From Alphaproteobacteria bacterium (lineage in GTDB: Bacteria; Pseudomonadota; Alphaproteobacteria; Micropepsales; Micropepsaceae), in NCBI GenBank assembly GCA_028869725.1, contig JAGWRJ010000159.1:1-6146 (forward strand): a stretch of 6,146 nucleotides of DNA, written 5' to 3'. Positions within the stretch are counted from its first letter, which is position 1. Each line of letters opens with the position of its first letter. Positions 1-5,701 of the stretch are shown in pieces. Below the pieces are notes generated by a model. It ran no database searches and had not been told where the DNA came from. It worked only from the letters and a program-made list of their open reading frames with translations. The translations under genes and the position numbers were made by a program.

Positions 1-770
1 TCGGGCAGAATGGCATGACTGGCCTTCTTCAACTCAACAAGGGTCAACCGCTGACCGATATCGCTGCGCAGGGCATGGGCATTACCGATGGGTGCGATCG
101 GGTCCCTCTCCGCCTGTACCAGCAATACGGGTGCGTGTCCCGCCATCCACCATTGTGCGGTCTGCGTGCGCGCGATCGCAGCGAGCTGCGCCTCAGCCAC
201 GGCGGGATACCAGCCTCTTAGCCAAACAGCCGCATCGTTACCTGGATAAAAGAAGGCCGTTCGCAGATCCTCCAGGCGCTCCTCATCGGGCTTCAGCCCC
301 TCGGACAGCGAACCCATCAGGGCAGTCCTTATGGCGGGATCAAGTGCGGTTCTTCCGCCTCCAGCGAGGAGGGCAAGGGCGCCGACTGCTTCTGGATCAA
401 GGCTCGCCAGAGCCCGCGCCACGCGGTTACCAAAGGCATGCCCCACAACATCGACCGGCCCCCTGCACAACTCTGCCACGACCGCCGCGTAATCGCGCGC
501 GAGATCGAAGAGATCGGTTGGCGCCGGACCGTACGAGCCTTTTATCCCGCGAGGATAAGGCAATATGCTCATGAAGCCTTCGGCCGCGAGGAGGCGCGCA
601 ACGACGTTGAAGTCGTCCACACCCCGGCCGAGCGACGGAATCATAAGGATCGGGTGACCGGTTCCTATCGTGCGGACATGAATGACAACGCCATTTCCTG
701 TCCCGATGAGACGCCCCTCGGGAACACTGCTGCAGGACGCATTTTCTGTCTCTGACGTTTCGCCTGTCAT
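1..770 (-). CDS. Alpha/beta-fold hydrolase with Ala at the nucleophile position (3' end outside the window)
   Basis: Reading the minus strand from ATG 770-768 gives 256 uninterrupted residues with no stop before the left edge; family length suggests only a short tail is missing. The fold is seen in order: N-terminal strand and oxyanion-loop region with PSLGRGVDDF (about 45-54), nucleophile elbow GHAFGNR (110-116), an acid candidate in AERDP (Asp223) and the late His in KKASHAILP (His252). The elbow is normally G-x-S-x-G; here codon 112 (437-435) is GCC, Ala, so the usual Ser nucleophile is absent while Asp and His remain. From memory, related hydrolases with GHAFGN exist, so this may be a subfamily trait rather than damage; I could not verify that. 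The ATG is preceded by GAGG at an 8-nt spacing. An in-frame GTG lies upstream but has a poor ribosome site. Substrate is unknown, and it could be a non-hydrolytic or differently acting enzyme. Confidence 0.85.
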   Translation of the reverse strand, partial: MTGETSETENASCSSVPEGRLIGTGNGVVIHVRTIGTGHPILMIPSLGRGVDDFNVVARLLAAEGFMSILPYPRGIKGSYGPAPTDLFDLARDYAAVVAELCRGPVDVVGHAFGNRVARALASLDPEAVGALALLAGGGRTALDPAIRTALMGSLSEGLKPDEERLEDLRTAFFYPGNDAAVWLRGWYPAVAEAQLAAIARTQTAQWWMAGHAPVLLVQAERDPIAPIGNAHALRSDIGQRLTLVELKKASHAILP

Positions 771-780
771 ACCCTCTGCC
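741..780. repeat. Dispersed 40-bp repeat, copy 1 (over the hydrolase start)
   Basis: This stretch covers the Shine-Dalgarno region, start codon and first codons of the hydrolase. It matches 2464-2503 in the same orientation at 34 of 40 bases without gaps. On the minus strand the copies encode AEGMTGETSE and AEGITGEMSE, so most differences are conservative at the protein level. Outside these bases similarity fades quickly on both sides. Confidence 0.6.
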
Positions 781-963
781 TCATCGCGACTTGCACTGAC
801 CCACAACACCCGGGAGTTCTGATCTGTCTCATTGAGCCTGCCTGCCCCTAGTCACTCCATCACTTATGACGCTCAAGGACGTGCCTCGTCATCGTACGTA
901 TATGTACCCGCAATCGATCAGGGCGACAGGAGACCCCGCCGTCGAGCATGGAGGTTATTGTCG
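771..963. other. Gap upstream of the hydrolase, with a near-palindrome
   Basis: I find no gene here. It separates the decayed beta-lactamase tail from the hydrolase start and should hold the hydrolase promoter, but no convincing -35/-10 pair stands out. The only structured element is the near-palindrome at 894-907. In the hydrolase frame the sequence is open back to a TGA at 854-852, without a strong alternative start. Confidence 0.4.
894..907. promoter_or_regulatory. Near-palindrome GTACGTATATGTAC, possible operator
   Basis: The 14 bases are symmetric except for one base pair (positions 5 and 10). The element lies about 125 bases upstream of the hydrolase ATG in otherwise gene-free DNA. Alternating TAC/GTA palindromes of this kind resemble operators of TetR-type repressors, but no regulator gene is in the window and no promoter can be placed firmly next to it. 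The role is a guess. Confidence 0.25.
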
Positions 964-1221
964 TCATGGCGACCGCTCGCCGCCACGGATGGCCTCATAG
1001 AGCAGCGCTCGCACCTGATCATGAATCTCCCGGGCCCGCGATTCGCCAGAAAAGACCTGGCTCATGACGATCACGATCAGCTCCTCCTGAAAGTCGATCC
1101 AGAAATTGGTATTGGCTGCACCCGCCCAGAAATATTCGCCCGCAGAGCCGGCGACACCCCGCGCCTTGGGATCTTTGACCACAACACCGCATACCCATGC
1201 CCTACGCCAGGTTCCGCCCAC
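964..1221 (-). pseudogene. C-terminal remnant of a class C beta-lactamase / serine hydrolase
   Basis: The minus strand ends in a clear family C-terminus. VVKDPKARGVAGSAGEYFW and the following GAANTNFWID, then EELIVIVMSQV, match the pattern G-S-x-G-E-Y-x-W-G-G-A-A-x-T-x-F-W-I-D-P-x-E-x-L seen near the end of class C beta-lactamase-like esterases, ending at TGA 966-964. The N-terminal half with the SxxK nucleophile motif and the Y-x-N motif is missing, so it cannot be active. A frameshift near 1180-1190 is likely. The residues PGVGHGYAV, typical of the strand just before this block, are encoded in a different frame from VVVKDP. The 85-residue open stretch from GTG 1221 is thus a relic, not a small gene. 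It lies downstream of the toxin-antitoxin pair on the same strand and may be transcribed by read-through. Confidence 0.75.
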
Positions 1222-1440
1222 AATCCGCTTGGCATCGCCCGTAGGGGCTTTTCGCCAAATTCCGGACGATGTCGGCGCGCACGGGAGCCTCGCAAGAAAC
1301 GCTCAACAGTGTATTCAACACATCCGAATGTGGTTGCACAGTCGATCAGCTGATCGAATATCTCTACCGCGCTGACGATCGCGCTCAGATTATGGCTCGA
1401 CGGGTACACATACCACGCAGGAACATATGAGCCGTCGGGT
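1222..1440 (-). pseudogene. Degenerate coding-like stretch, origin not recognised
   Basis: Between the antitoxin stop and the beta-lactamase tail the minus strand has protein-like segments in successive frames. One frame gives DGSYVPAWYVYPSSHNLSAI and then ATTFGCVEYTVERFL, the next gives APVRADIVRNLAKSP, the third TGDAKRIVGG. The order and steady +1 drift look like an old gene with several indels. I do not recognise the family, and it may or may not belong to the same ancestor as the beta-lactamase tail. No start codon with a ribosome site supports a living gene here. Confidence 0.35.
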
Positions 1441-1452
1441 GACATCGATATT

Positions 1453-1830
1453 TCAGGCGCGCTTGCGTCGCGACGCGCCAGCTTTCTGCGGCGCGCCCTC
1501 TGCTTTTTTTGTCTGAAGAACCTCGCCGAGTCCATGTAAGCGCAATGGCTCTTGCTTTGGAAATCGCACAACCAATTCGAGGTCTCCGCCTACCGCTTCG
1601 ACGTAATTGCGAAGCGTCGACAGATACATGTCGGTTTGCTTCTCGATCTTCGAGACCGATGGCTGACTGATCCGCAGCGTCGAAGCGATCTCGCTTTGCG
1701 CTTTGCCAGCAGCCTTGCGGAGCGCCTGCAGGCTTTCAACCTCATCCTTCAGAACACGATAGCGCGCGGCAATCCGGTCTTGTTGCGCCTTAGGCAGCTT
1801 TTCGATGACCTCATTCAACGTGCGGCCCAT
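1453..1830 (-). CDS. XRE-family antitoxin (HigA-like) of a type II toxin-antitoxin pair
   Basis: The 125-residue protein has a helical N-terminal part (about 5-40) and an XRE-type helix-turn-helix (about 44-64) with QSEIASTLRISQPSVSKIEK, whose recognition helix is around SQPSVSKIE. It is followed by TLRNYVEAVGGDLELVVRFP (about 72-91), the strand-forming tail typical of antitoxins paired with Gp49/HigB-type toxins. A basic tail ends the protein (KKAEGAPQKAGASRRKRA). The family binds and neutralises the toxin and represses its own operon in the cytoplasm. The start ATG has AAAGGA at a 7-nt spacing, placed inside the last codons of the toxin gene, and only 4 bases separate the genes. Toxin-first order is the HigBA layout. 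The gene appears intact. Confidence 0.9.
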   Translation of the reverse strand: MGRTLNEVIEKLPKAQQDRIAARYRVLKDEVESLQALRKAAGKAQSEIASTLRISQPSVSKIEKQTDMYLSTLRNYVEAVGGDLELVVRFPKQEPLRLHGLGEVLQTKKAEGAPQKAGASRRKRA

Positions 1831-1834
1831 GTCA

Positions 1835-2203
1835 CTATCCTTTCTTTGCTGGTAACTTTTTCATCGCCGCTAAATGGCCCGCGTAGCGTTCGTCAGCTTT
1901 TGCGATAAGGCGTCTATAGAACTTGTCCTCGCTGCCACCCGACTTGTCTCCAGCCATGAGCAGAATGCCCTCGCGGTTGGGGTCGAAGGCAAAAGCCACC
2001 CGCCACACCCCACCTGCAACCCTGAACCGCAATTCCTTCATATTGGAGAACTGCGATCCATTTAGCGTGTCGACATGTGGACGGCCCAACTTCGGTCCGC
2101 AATCCTGAAGTAGTTTCGCGGTCGCGGCCAACTCTTCCCGGACCTCCCCGGCCATCGCGTCAAACTCCGCTTCGAACGCATCGTGAAAACGGACCAGCCA
2201 CAT
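1835..2203 (-). CDS. RelE/HigB-type toxin (phage Gp49-like family)
   Basis: The 122-residue protein begins at ATG with RFHDAFEAEFDAM and carries the family core: LGRPHVDTLNGSQFSNMKEL (about 39-58) followed by RFRVAGGVWRVAFAF, a hydrophobic strand ILLMAGDKSG, and a C-terminal helix with FYRRLIAKADERY. This matches the Gp49/HigB toxin pattern L-x-G-x(5)-K-E-L-R-x(8)-R-x-x-Y/F. Such proteins are ribosome-dependent mRNA endonucleases of the RelE superfamily; basic residues in KELRF, the Arg of VWRV and the C-terminal helix are the usual contact or catalytic positions. AGAGGA lies 9 bases before the ATG. It forms an operon with the antitoxin (4-nt gap). Nothing suggests inactivation, but activity is inferred from family only. 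Confidence 0.9.
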   Translation of the reverse strand: MWLVRFHDAFEAEFDAMAGEVREELAATAKLLQDCGPKLGRPHVDTLNGSQFSNMKELRFRVAGGVWRVAFAFDPNREGILLMAGDKSGGSEDKFYRRLIAKADERYAGHLAAMKKLPAKKG

Positions 2204-2206
2204 CAG

Positions 2207-2238
2207 TATATATCCTCTAAGCTATATATCTTCTGAGC
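2207..2238. repeat. Two abutting 16-nt direct repeats over the -10 and SD, likely operator
   Basis: TATATATCCTCTAAGC (2207-2222) is followed with no gap by TATATATCTTCTGAGC (2223-2238); 14 of 16 bases are identical. The second unit covers the -10 box and part of the spacer, and the first covers the likely transcription start and the toxin Shine-Dalgarno sequence. A near-palindrome AAGCTATATATCTT (2219-2232, one mismatched pair) spans the joint. The position fits autorepression by the antitoxin or toxin-antitoxin complex, as is known for HigBA and RelBE operons. Binding itself is inferred. Confidence 0.6.
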
Positions 2239-2250
2239 TATTTTTGTCAA
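2223..2250 (-). promoter_or_regulatory. Promoter of the toxin-antitoxin operon
   Basis: On the minus strand a perfect -35 TTGACA (2250-2245) is followed after 16 bases by TATATA (2228-2223). An 18-base spacing to TATAGC is an alternative. The toxin ATG lies 20 bases beyond the -10 hexamer, so the untranslated leader is very short. The AT-rich block stands out from the GC-rich surroundings. Confidence 0.7.
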
Positions 2251-2300
2251 GGGCGCTTCCCGCGAACAAAATCAGCCTTCGCACCCGCCGGCTCAGTCCA

Positions 2301-2465
2301 CTACGCCACCTTGGAATTCGCAATCGCGTGCAATGCCTCCGGCTTTAGATGCGTGTAGCGGTGCAGCATCCACCAGTCCTTGTGCCCGGTTACAAGTGCC
2401 ACCTGCTGGATCAAAAAACCGCGCTCGAATAGGCGGCTGGTTCCTTCGTGGTGCAGATCGTGGAT
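2301..2465 (-). pseudogene. C-terminal remnant of a tyrosine recombinase (phage-type integrase)
   Basis: The minus strand encodes IHDLHHEGTSRLFERGF, then QQVALVTGHKDWWMLHRYTH and LKPEAL, ending at a TAG. This is the end of the phage-integrase catalytic domain: box II normally reads H-D-L-R-H-E, the GHK box and the Tyr nucleophile (in HRYTHL) follow. Here the box II Arg is His (CAC at 2453-2451, one transition from CGC), so the HxxR catalytic Arg is lost. The first catalytic Arg, the Lys hairpin and the N-terminal DNA-binding domain are absent: homology stops abruptly at about 2464, where a different sequence begins. An open frame continues to 2525 but the added residues do not look like integrase. 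It is an inactive scar showing past site-specific recombination or an integrated element nearby. Confidence 0.8.
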
Positions 2466-2503
2466 TTGCTGCCTCTGACATTTCGCCCGTGATGCCCTCT
2501 GCC
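2464..2503. repeat. Dispersed 40-bp repeat, copy 2 (abuts the integrase remnant)
   Basis: This copy matches the hydrolase start region at 741-780 (34 of 40 bases, same orientation, offset 1723). On the minus strand it encodes AEGITGEMSEAAN where copy 1 encodes AEGMTGETSETEN; the hydrolase start ATG is ATC here, so this copy could not start the same protein. Its left edge coincides with the loss of integrase homology, suggesting a recombination junction. Confidence 0.6.
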
Positions 2504-2537
2504 CATGCAGACGGCTCGGACTCAATGAGCGCGCGCG

Positions 2538-2542
2538 AAGGA
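2538..2542 (+). promoter_or_regulatory. Ribosome binding site AAGGA deciding the GTG start of the transporter
   Basis: AAGGA lies 7 bases before GTG 2550. This supports the GTG rather than any ATG further inside, and fits the N-terminal length expected for the family. An ATG at 2525 opens only a 10-codon frame through this site, overlaps the GTG, and has no ribosome site of its own. Confidence 0.7.
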
Positions 2543-2549
2543 ATATTCT

Positions 2550-4037
2550 GTGACTGAGCAGGCAGGGCGTGCGCGGAGCGCTGATGCGTCAAGAGCAGCA
2601 CGCAGCACCCCCCTTTCCTGGCGGCTTCAGGCGCAATATGGCGTCGGCTCACTGGTTGATGGCCTTGTGGCGGCGGGTTTGAACTTCTTCCTGCTGTTCT
2701 ACCTGACCGCCGTATGCGGCATGTCGGGGACCATGGCGGGCATGGCTACAATGATCGCGCTTCTCATCGATGGCGTAGCCGACCCGGCAATCGGGCTGGC
2801 AAGCGATCGGCTGAGATCGCGATGGGGCCGCCGGCTGCCATTCATGGTCTTCAGCCTCATCCCGTTCGCCTGCAGCCTCGACCTGGTCTTTTCCATGCCC
2901 GCCTCACTCAGTGGTGCGGCACAGTTTGTTTACATCACGGTCAGCCTGATACTCCTGCGCTTGTCGCTCTCCGCCTTTGTCCTGCCCTTTACCGCCGTGG
3001 GCGCGGAAATCACCGACGATTATCACGAGCGCGCCAGCATCGTGTCATTTCGCCTCATCTTTCAGTATGCAGGCATGCTGTGCGGCGTGGTGCTGGGATT
3101 GGGCGTCTTCATGTCGGGACCCAGTGGCCTGCTGCGGCGCCACAATTACGTGCCGTTCGCGTGGACCTACGCAGGCGTCATTCTCGTAAGCGGCCTTGTC
3201 GCAATCGCTGCGGTGCGCCGGGCGCTGCCACGACTGCATACTCCACCTGCCGAACAGATCTCGTTCCTTCAGGGCCTTAAGCGTGAGCTGATCGAGCTGT
3301 CGCGTAACCGCTCGTTTCTTGTTCTGTTTGCCACCCTCATTGTCTACTTTGTCGCCTCATCGGCCCACGTCTCACTCGCCCTCTATGCGAGCCGCTACTT
3401 CTGGAAACTCGACAATTCCGCCATCCAGCTTGTGCTTCTGAGCACCGCCCTGGGTCCGCTCATTGGCGCGCCCCTCAGCGCCATCGCCATCCGCTACGTT
3501 GAAAAGCGAGCGCTAGAGATCGTTTGCATGCTGGCGGTTGCCGTCTTTCTCATTTGGCCCCCACTGCTCCAGCTGTATGGCCCCCAGTCCCTTTCGCCTG
3601 ACATGGCAACGGCAGTTCTGTTCGTAAATGGTATCTTTCTGGGGACAGCGATGATGATTGGCGGGGTTGCGTTCCAATCGATGATGGCCGATGCCGCTGA
3701 CGAGCATGAGTGGCTCTTTGGCGTACGGCGTGAGGGACTGTTCTTCTCAGGTCTGATCCTTGCCTTCAAGGCGGCCTCCGGCCTCGGTGGACTGATCGCA
3801 GGCGTTGCCCTCGATACGATCGACTTTCCACTCCACCTCGCGGCCAAGGGGACCAATGCCGTAATTCCCGCAACCGTGATCGCAAGGCTAGGCCTGATTT
3901 CAGGGCCGCTTCCAGCGGCCTTCGTAGCGATCGCACCGGTATTCCTCTTCGGATACCACCTGACGCGAAAAAGGCACGCGCAAATTCTTACGTCGCTCGA
4001 AGAGCGTCACCAGACGATCGGACAAAACGCTCCCTGA
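2550..4037 (+). CDS. GPH/MelB-like MFS transporter (MFS_2 family)
   Basis: The 495-residue integral membrane protein has about 12 hydrophobic segments, the normal size for glycoside-pentoside-hexuronide:cation symporters. A hydrophilic start (1-25) is followed by TM1 with YGVGSLVDGL, then the signature DGVADPAIGLASDRLRSRWG and RRLPF (74-98). By comparison with MelB, Asp37, Asp74 and Asp78 sit where the cation-site Asp19, Asp55 and Asp59 lie, suggesting Na+ or H+ coupling. The DDYHERASIVSFR loop after TM4 and the late REGLFFSGLILAFKAASG segment (about 394-411) are also family hallmarks. It acts in the inner membrane as an importer. The substrate cannot be read from sequence; many alphaproteobacterial members are annotated only as sugar transporters and may carry other organics. 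The start is GTG with AAGGA. Its 5' flank is the integrase scar, so its original promoter may have been replaced. No clear terminator follows. Confidence 0.9.
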   Translation: MTEQAGRARSADASRAARSTPLSWRLQAQYGVGSLVDGLVAAGLNFFLLFYLTAVCGMSGTMAGMATMIALLIDGVADPAIGLASDRLRSRWGRRLPFMVFSLIPFACSLDLVFSMPASLSGAAQFVYITVSLILLRLSLSAFVLPFTAVGAEITDDYHERASIVSFRLIFQYAGMLCGVVLGLGVFMSGPSGLLRRHNYVPFAWTYAGVILVSGLVAIAAVRRALPRLHTPPAEQISFLQGLKRELIELSRNRSFLVLFATLIVYFVASSAHVSLALYASRYFWKLDNSAIQLVLLSTALGPLIGAPLSAIAIRYVEKRALEIVCMLAVAVFLIWPPLLQLYGPQSLSPDMATAVLFVNGIFLGTAMMIGGVAFQSMMADAADEHEWLFGVRREGLFFSGLILAFKAASGLGGLIAGVALDTIDFPLHLAAKGTNAVIPATVIARLGLISGPLPAAFVAIAPVFLFGYHLTRKRHAQILTSLEERHQTIGQNAP

Positions 4038-4298
4038 TTTACCCTCCGCGCTCTTCTTGCCTGCGATGAGCAAACGGCTTCCGAATACAGCGTCCATGGC
4101 GGCAAAATGGCGGCCTTTGTGCATGGCGTGAACAAGCAGGAGCCGTAGAAGCCTTTAAGGAACCTGCGTAGCAAGATCTATTATGAGAAGACATTCCAGG
4201 ACGCATCTCACCACTTCCATACCTCCCGCCATGCCGTGAACTCGGATGGCCTGACCCGGTAGCGCGTGAAAACCTGCGTTGAACTGGAAATGCCGGTG

Positions 4299-4340
4299 CT
4301 GACCTCTTCTCCGCCCTGTGACAGGCGCAGCTGAGGTCAG
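4299..4340. repeat. Nested inverted repeat CTGACCTC / GAGGTCAG
   Basis: Perfect 8-base arms (4299-4306 and 4333-4340) enclose a second small hairpin CCTG-TGA-CAGG (4315-4325). No T-run follows on either strand, so it is not a standard intrinsic terminator. It could be an operator, an RNA structure in the methyltransferase leader, or a repeat-element remnant. Confidence 0.4.
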
Positions 4341-4377
4341 AAGGCCCGCCTACATGGTAAGATGCGCAAGATACCCC

Positions 4378-4419
4378 GTGAGCGCAAAAATCCCTGGGCG
4401 CAGCGATCCTAGCGCTCAC
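4378..4419. repeat. Inverted repeat GTGAGCGC / GCGCTCAC just before the methyltransferase
   Basis: Perfect 8-base arms (4378-4385 and 4412-4419) flank a 26-base loop. The right arm ends 17 bases before the ATG, just upstream of the GGAG ribosome site. As RNA the hairpin would sit next to the ribosome site; as DNA it could be a repressor site with widely spaced half-sites. Function is inferred from position only. Confidence 0.4.
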
Positions 4420-4436
4420 CTTGTGGAGACCAGATT

Positions 4437-5057
4437 ATGCCGGACGGCAAATTGCATTGGGACCAGACCTATGAGGCCAAAGGCGACCATGTGAGCTGGT
4501 TTCAGGAGAACCCTGGCCGCTCCTTCGAGATGATACGGGCTTTGGCTCCTGCCAGGAGCACTGGCATTATTGACGTGGGCGCCGGCGCCTCCCGCCTTGT
4601 CGACGCGCTTGTTGCAGAGGGTTATTTCGATCTCACCCTGCTCGATATTTCTGAAGTGGCTCTGGCGCGCACACGGGCCCGCTTGGGTGCGTCAGCGCGC
4701 GGGATCAACTTTATCGCAGCAGACATAACTCACTGGGCTCCCACGCGCAGCTGGGACCTTTGGCACGACCGCGCGGTTTTCCACTTCCTGACAACACCGT
4801 CCGCCCAAAAGGCCTATATCCGCGCGCTCAGACAGGGAACGAAGCCTGGCGCCATCATCATCCTTGCGACCTTCGCCTTGAGCGGACCTGAAACCTGCAG
4901 TGGTCTTCCCGTCCAGCGATACAGCCCAGAAACCCTCGCGGCACGACTCGGGCCCGACTTCGCCCTGGAGACGGCGAGCGAGGAGACGCATCAAACCCCG
5001 TTCGGCACGACCCAGGATTTTACCTATGCGGGGTTTCGCCGCCGCAGCGTTGCGTGA
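4437..5057 (+). CDS. Class I SAM-dependent methyltransferase
   Basis: The 206-residue cytoplasmic protein has a Rossmann-type methyltransferase domain. An N-terminal stretch HWDQTYEAKGDHVSWFQENP (7-26) resembles the cap of small-molecule methyltransferases. SAM-binding motif I is IIDVGAGASRLVD (44-56). The acidic residue after strand 2 is Asp70 in LLDIS, Asp96 in AADITHW would contact the adenine, and WDLWHDRAVFHFLT (106-119) is motif IV. GPETCSGLPVQRYSPETLAA and the ending HQTPFGTTQDFTYAGF are conserved-looking features of this subfamily, known to me only under generic names. The length is normal and the gene looks intact. The ATG has GGAG at an 8-nt spacing. The acceptor is unknown. It stands alone on its strand between a gap and minus-strand relics, so context gives no pathway. 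Confidence 0.88.
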   Translation: MPDGKLHWDQTYEAKGDHVSWFQENPGRSFEMIRALAPARSTGIIDVGAGASRLVDALVAEGYFDLTLLDISEVALARTRARLGASARGINFIAADITHWAPTRSWDLWHDRAVFHFLTTPSAQKAYIRALRQGTKPGAIIILATFALSGPETCSGLPVQRYSPETLAARLGPDFALETASEETHQTPFGTTQDFTYAGFRRRSVA

Positions 5058-5328
5058 CGCCCCGTGCGCGGCCGATGGCGGACGGCGCGATTGCGCTCCG
5101 TCGGCGGCCACAACCAGTTCCGCTTTGGAAGTGAGAGTGGGCCATTTCGGGCTTCGGTATCGGCCCGTGCGGATAGGATCGTTGATCGGGAAGACCCTAT
5201 CGGACTGAGCCGTCCAGCGCGCACATGCCCTGGTCAGGTTTAGCCTGGCGACAAGCCCGAAAATTTCCCCCGGTGTGCCAAAATCAATTTCGCGGCCGCG
5301 CAATACGTCATTTGGAACGTCCTGATGT
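5058..5328. other. Gap after the methyltransferase, nothing recognised
   Basis: No gene is supported. A minus-strand open frame enters from 5360 and runs on across the methyltransferase as its antisense shadow. Its first part (EHQDVPNDVLRGREIDFGTP, then GEIFGLVARLNLT) looks somewhat protein-like, but I cannot assign it and no ribosome site precedes it. The region lies between the convergent ends of the methyltransferase (plus) and the Fic remnant (minus), where a bidirectional terminator would be expected, but no clear hairpin with a T-run is seen. Confidence 0.4.
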
Positions 5329-5619
5329 TCAGGCTGGCCGCGGATCGCTGTCGCGATCAAGCAAGGTCAGATAGTCCGAATAAGCGTAAATCCGGCCACG
5401 CGGTCGCCCCGAGGTCTTACGCACCACACTCATCCTGACGTGATCTTCCAGCGCCGTACTGGCCACGGGAAATGACATGGCGCCTTTCTCGCAGATAGTC
5501 TGAATGATGACGATCGGACGGGCTTCCATCAGTTCATGGACACGGGGGCGCTGCAGGCGACGCTTTGCTGGCACCAGGCAATCCGTCCGGCGTCTCTGAC
5601 CCGGCCAGCTCAAAGCCAC
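5329..5619 (-). pseudogene. C-terminal winged-helix remnant of a Fic-family protein
   Basis: From about 5544 the minus strand encodes RVHELMEARPIVIIQTICEK, then GAMSFPVASTALEDH and VVRKTSGRPRGRIYAYSDYL, and ends TLLDRDSDPRPA with TGA at 5331-5329. This matches the winged-helix tail of Fic-family proteins, whose pattern is R-V-x-x-L-L-x-x-x-P-I-V, S-F-P-T-A-x-x-A-L-E-x-L, G-I-V-R-E-I-T-G-R-x-R-x-R-x-x-x-Y-x-x-Y-L-x-I-L. The catalytic Fic core with HPFxxGNGR, which transfers AMP or another nucleotide moiety, is absent; only about 80 bases of unrelated DNA lie between it and the VOC stop. The first 25 residues of the open frame (from GTG 5619) do not resemble the family. A stand-alone small DNA-binding protein from an internal GTG is possible but unsupported by a ribosome site. 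Most likely a deletion scar. Confidence 0.7.
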
Positions 5620-5650
5620 GCGGCTCCATGCAAGGATTTCCCCCGCCCAA

Positions 5651-5681
5651 GGGTACGTCCTCCGTCATCATGACCGTACCC
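5651..5681 (-). terminator. Hairpin GGGTACG / CGTACCC after the VOC gene, weak terminator candidate
   Basis: Seven-base perfect arms (5651-5657 and 5675-5681) lie 20 bases beyond the VOC stop in the direction of its transcription. No T-run follows on the minus strand (a G-rich run follows instead), so a standard intrinsic terminator is not met. It may only pause polymerase or stabilise the 3' end. Confidence 0.3.
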
Positions 5682-5701
5682 AGACTGCCGCAAGGAACGG
5701 T

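Larger units (their letters stand above)
4038..4436. other. 399-base gap between transporter and methyltransferase, no recognisable gene
   Basis: All six frames are broken into short pieces or give composition unlike real protein. A minus-strand open frame over most of it is rich in Ser, Arg, His and Cys and matches nothing I know. I see no terminator with a T-run after the transporter. The right half holds two inverted repeats (4299-4340 and 4378-4419), and the methyltransferase promoter should lie here, though no strong -35/-10 pair is visible. It may be decayed coding DNA. Confidence 0.5.

Noticed and set aside
832..1353. Plus-strand open frame of 173 codons over the beta-lactamase remnant
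   Set aside because: It is the antisense shadow of the minus-strand relics; its composition (Arg, Pro, Ser rich) and lack of any family motif argue against a gene.
2525..2557. Ten-codon open frame from ATG 2525 overlapping the transporter GTG, a possible leader peptide
   Set aside because: It has no ribosome binding site of its own and no regulatory codon run, and such short frames are expected by chance.
2714..3280. Plus-strand open frame of 188 codons in another frame inside the transporter
   Set aside because: It is a shadow frame of the full-length transporter with no hydrophobic segments or family features.
4160..4215. Plus-strand peptide containing LRSKIYYEKTF, resembling the YEKP box of ribosomal protein bS21
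   Set aside because: The match is only a few residues; the following sequence is not the basic helical tail of bS21 and a stop lies just before it.
4692..5360. Minus-strand open frame of 222 codons
   Set aside because: More than half is antisense to the well-supported methyltransferase; the rest has no ribosome site and no recognisable family.
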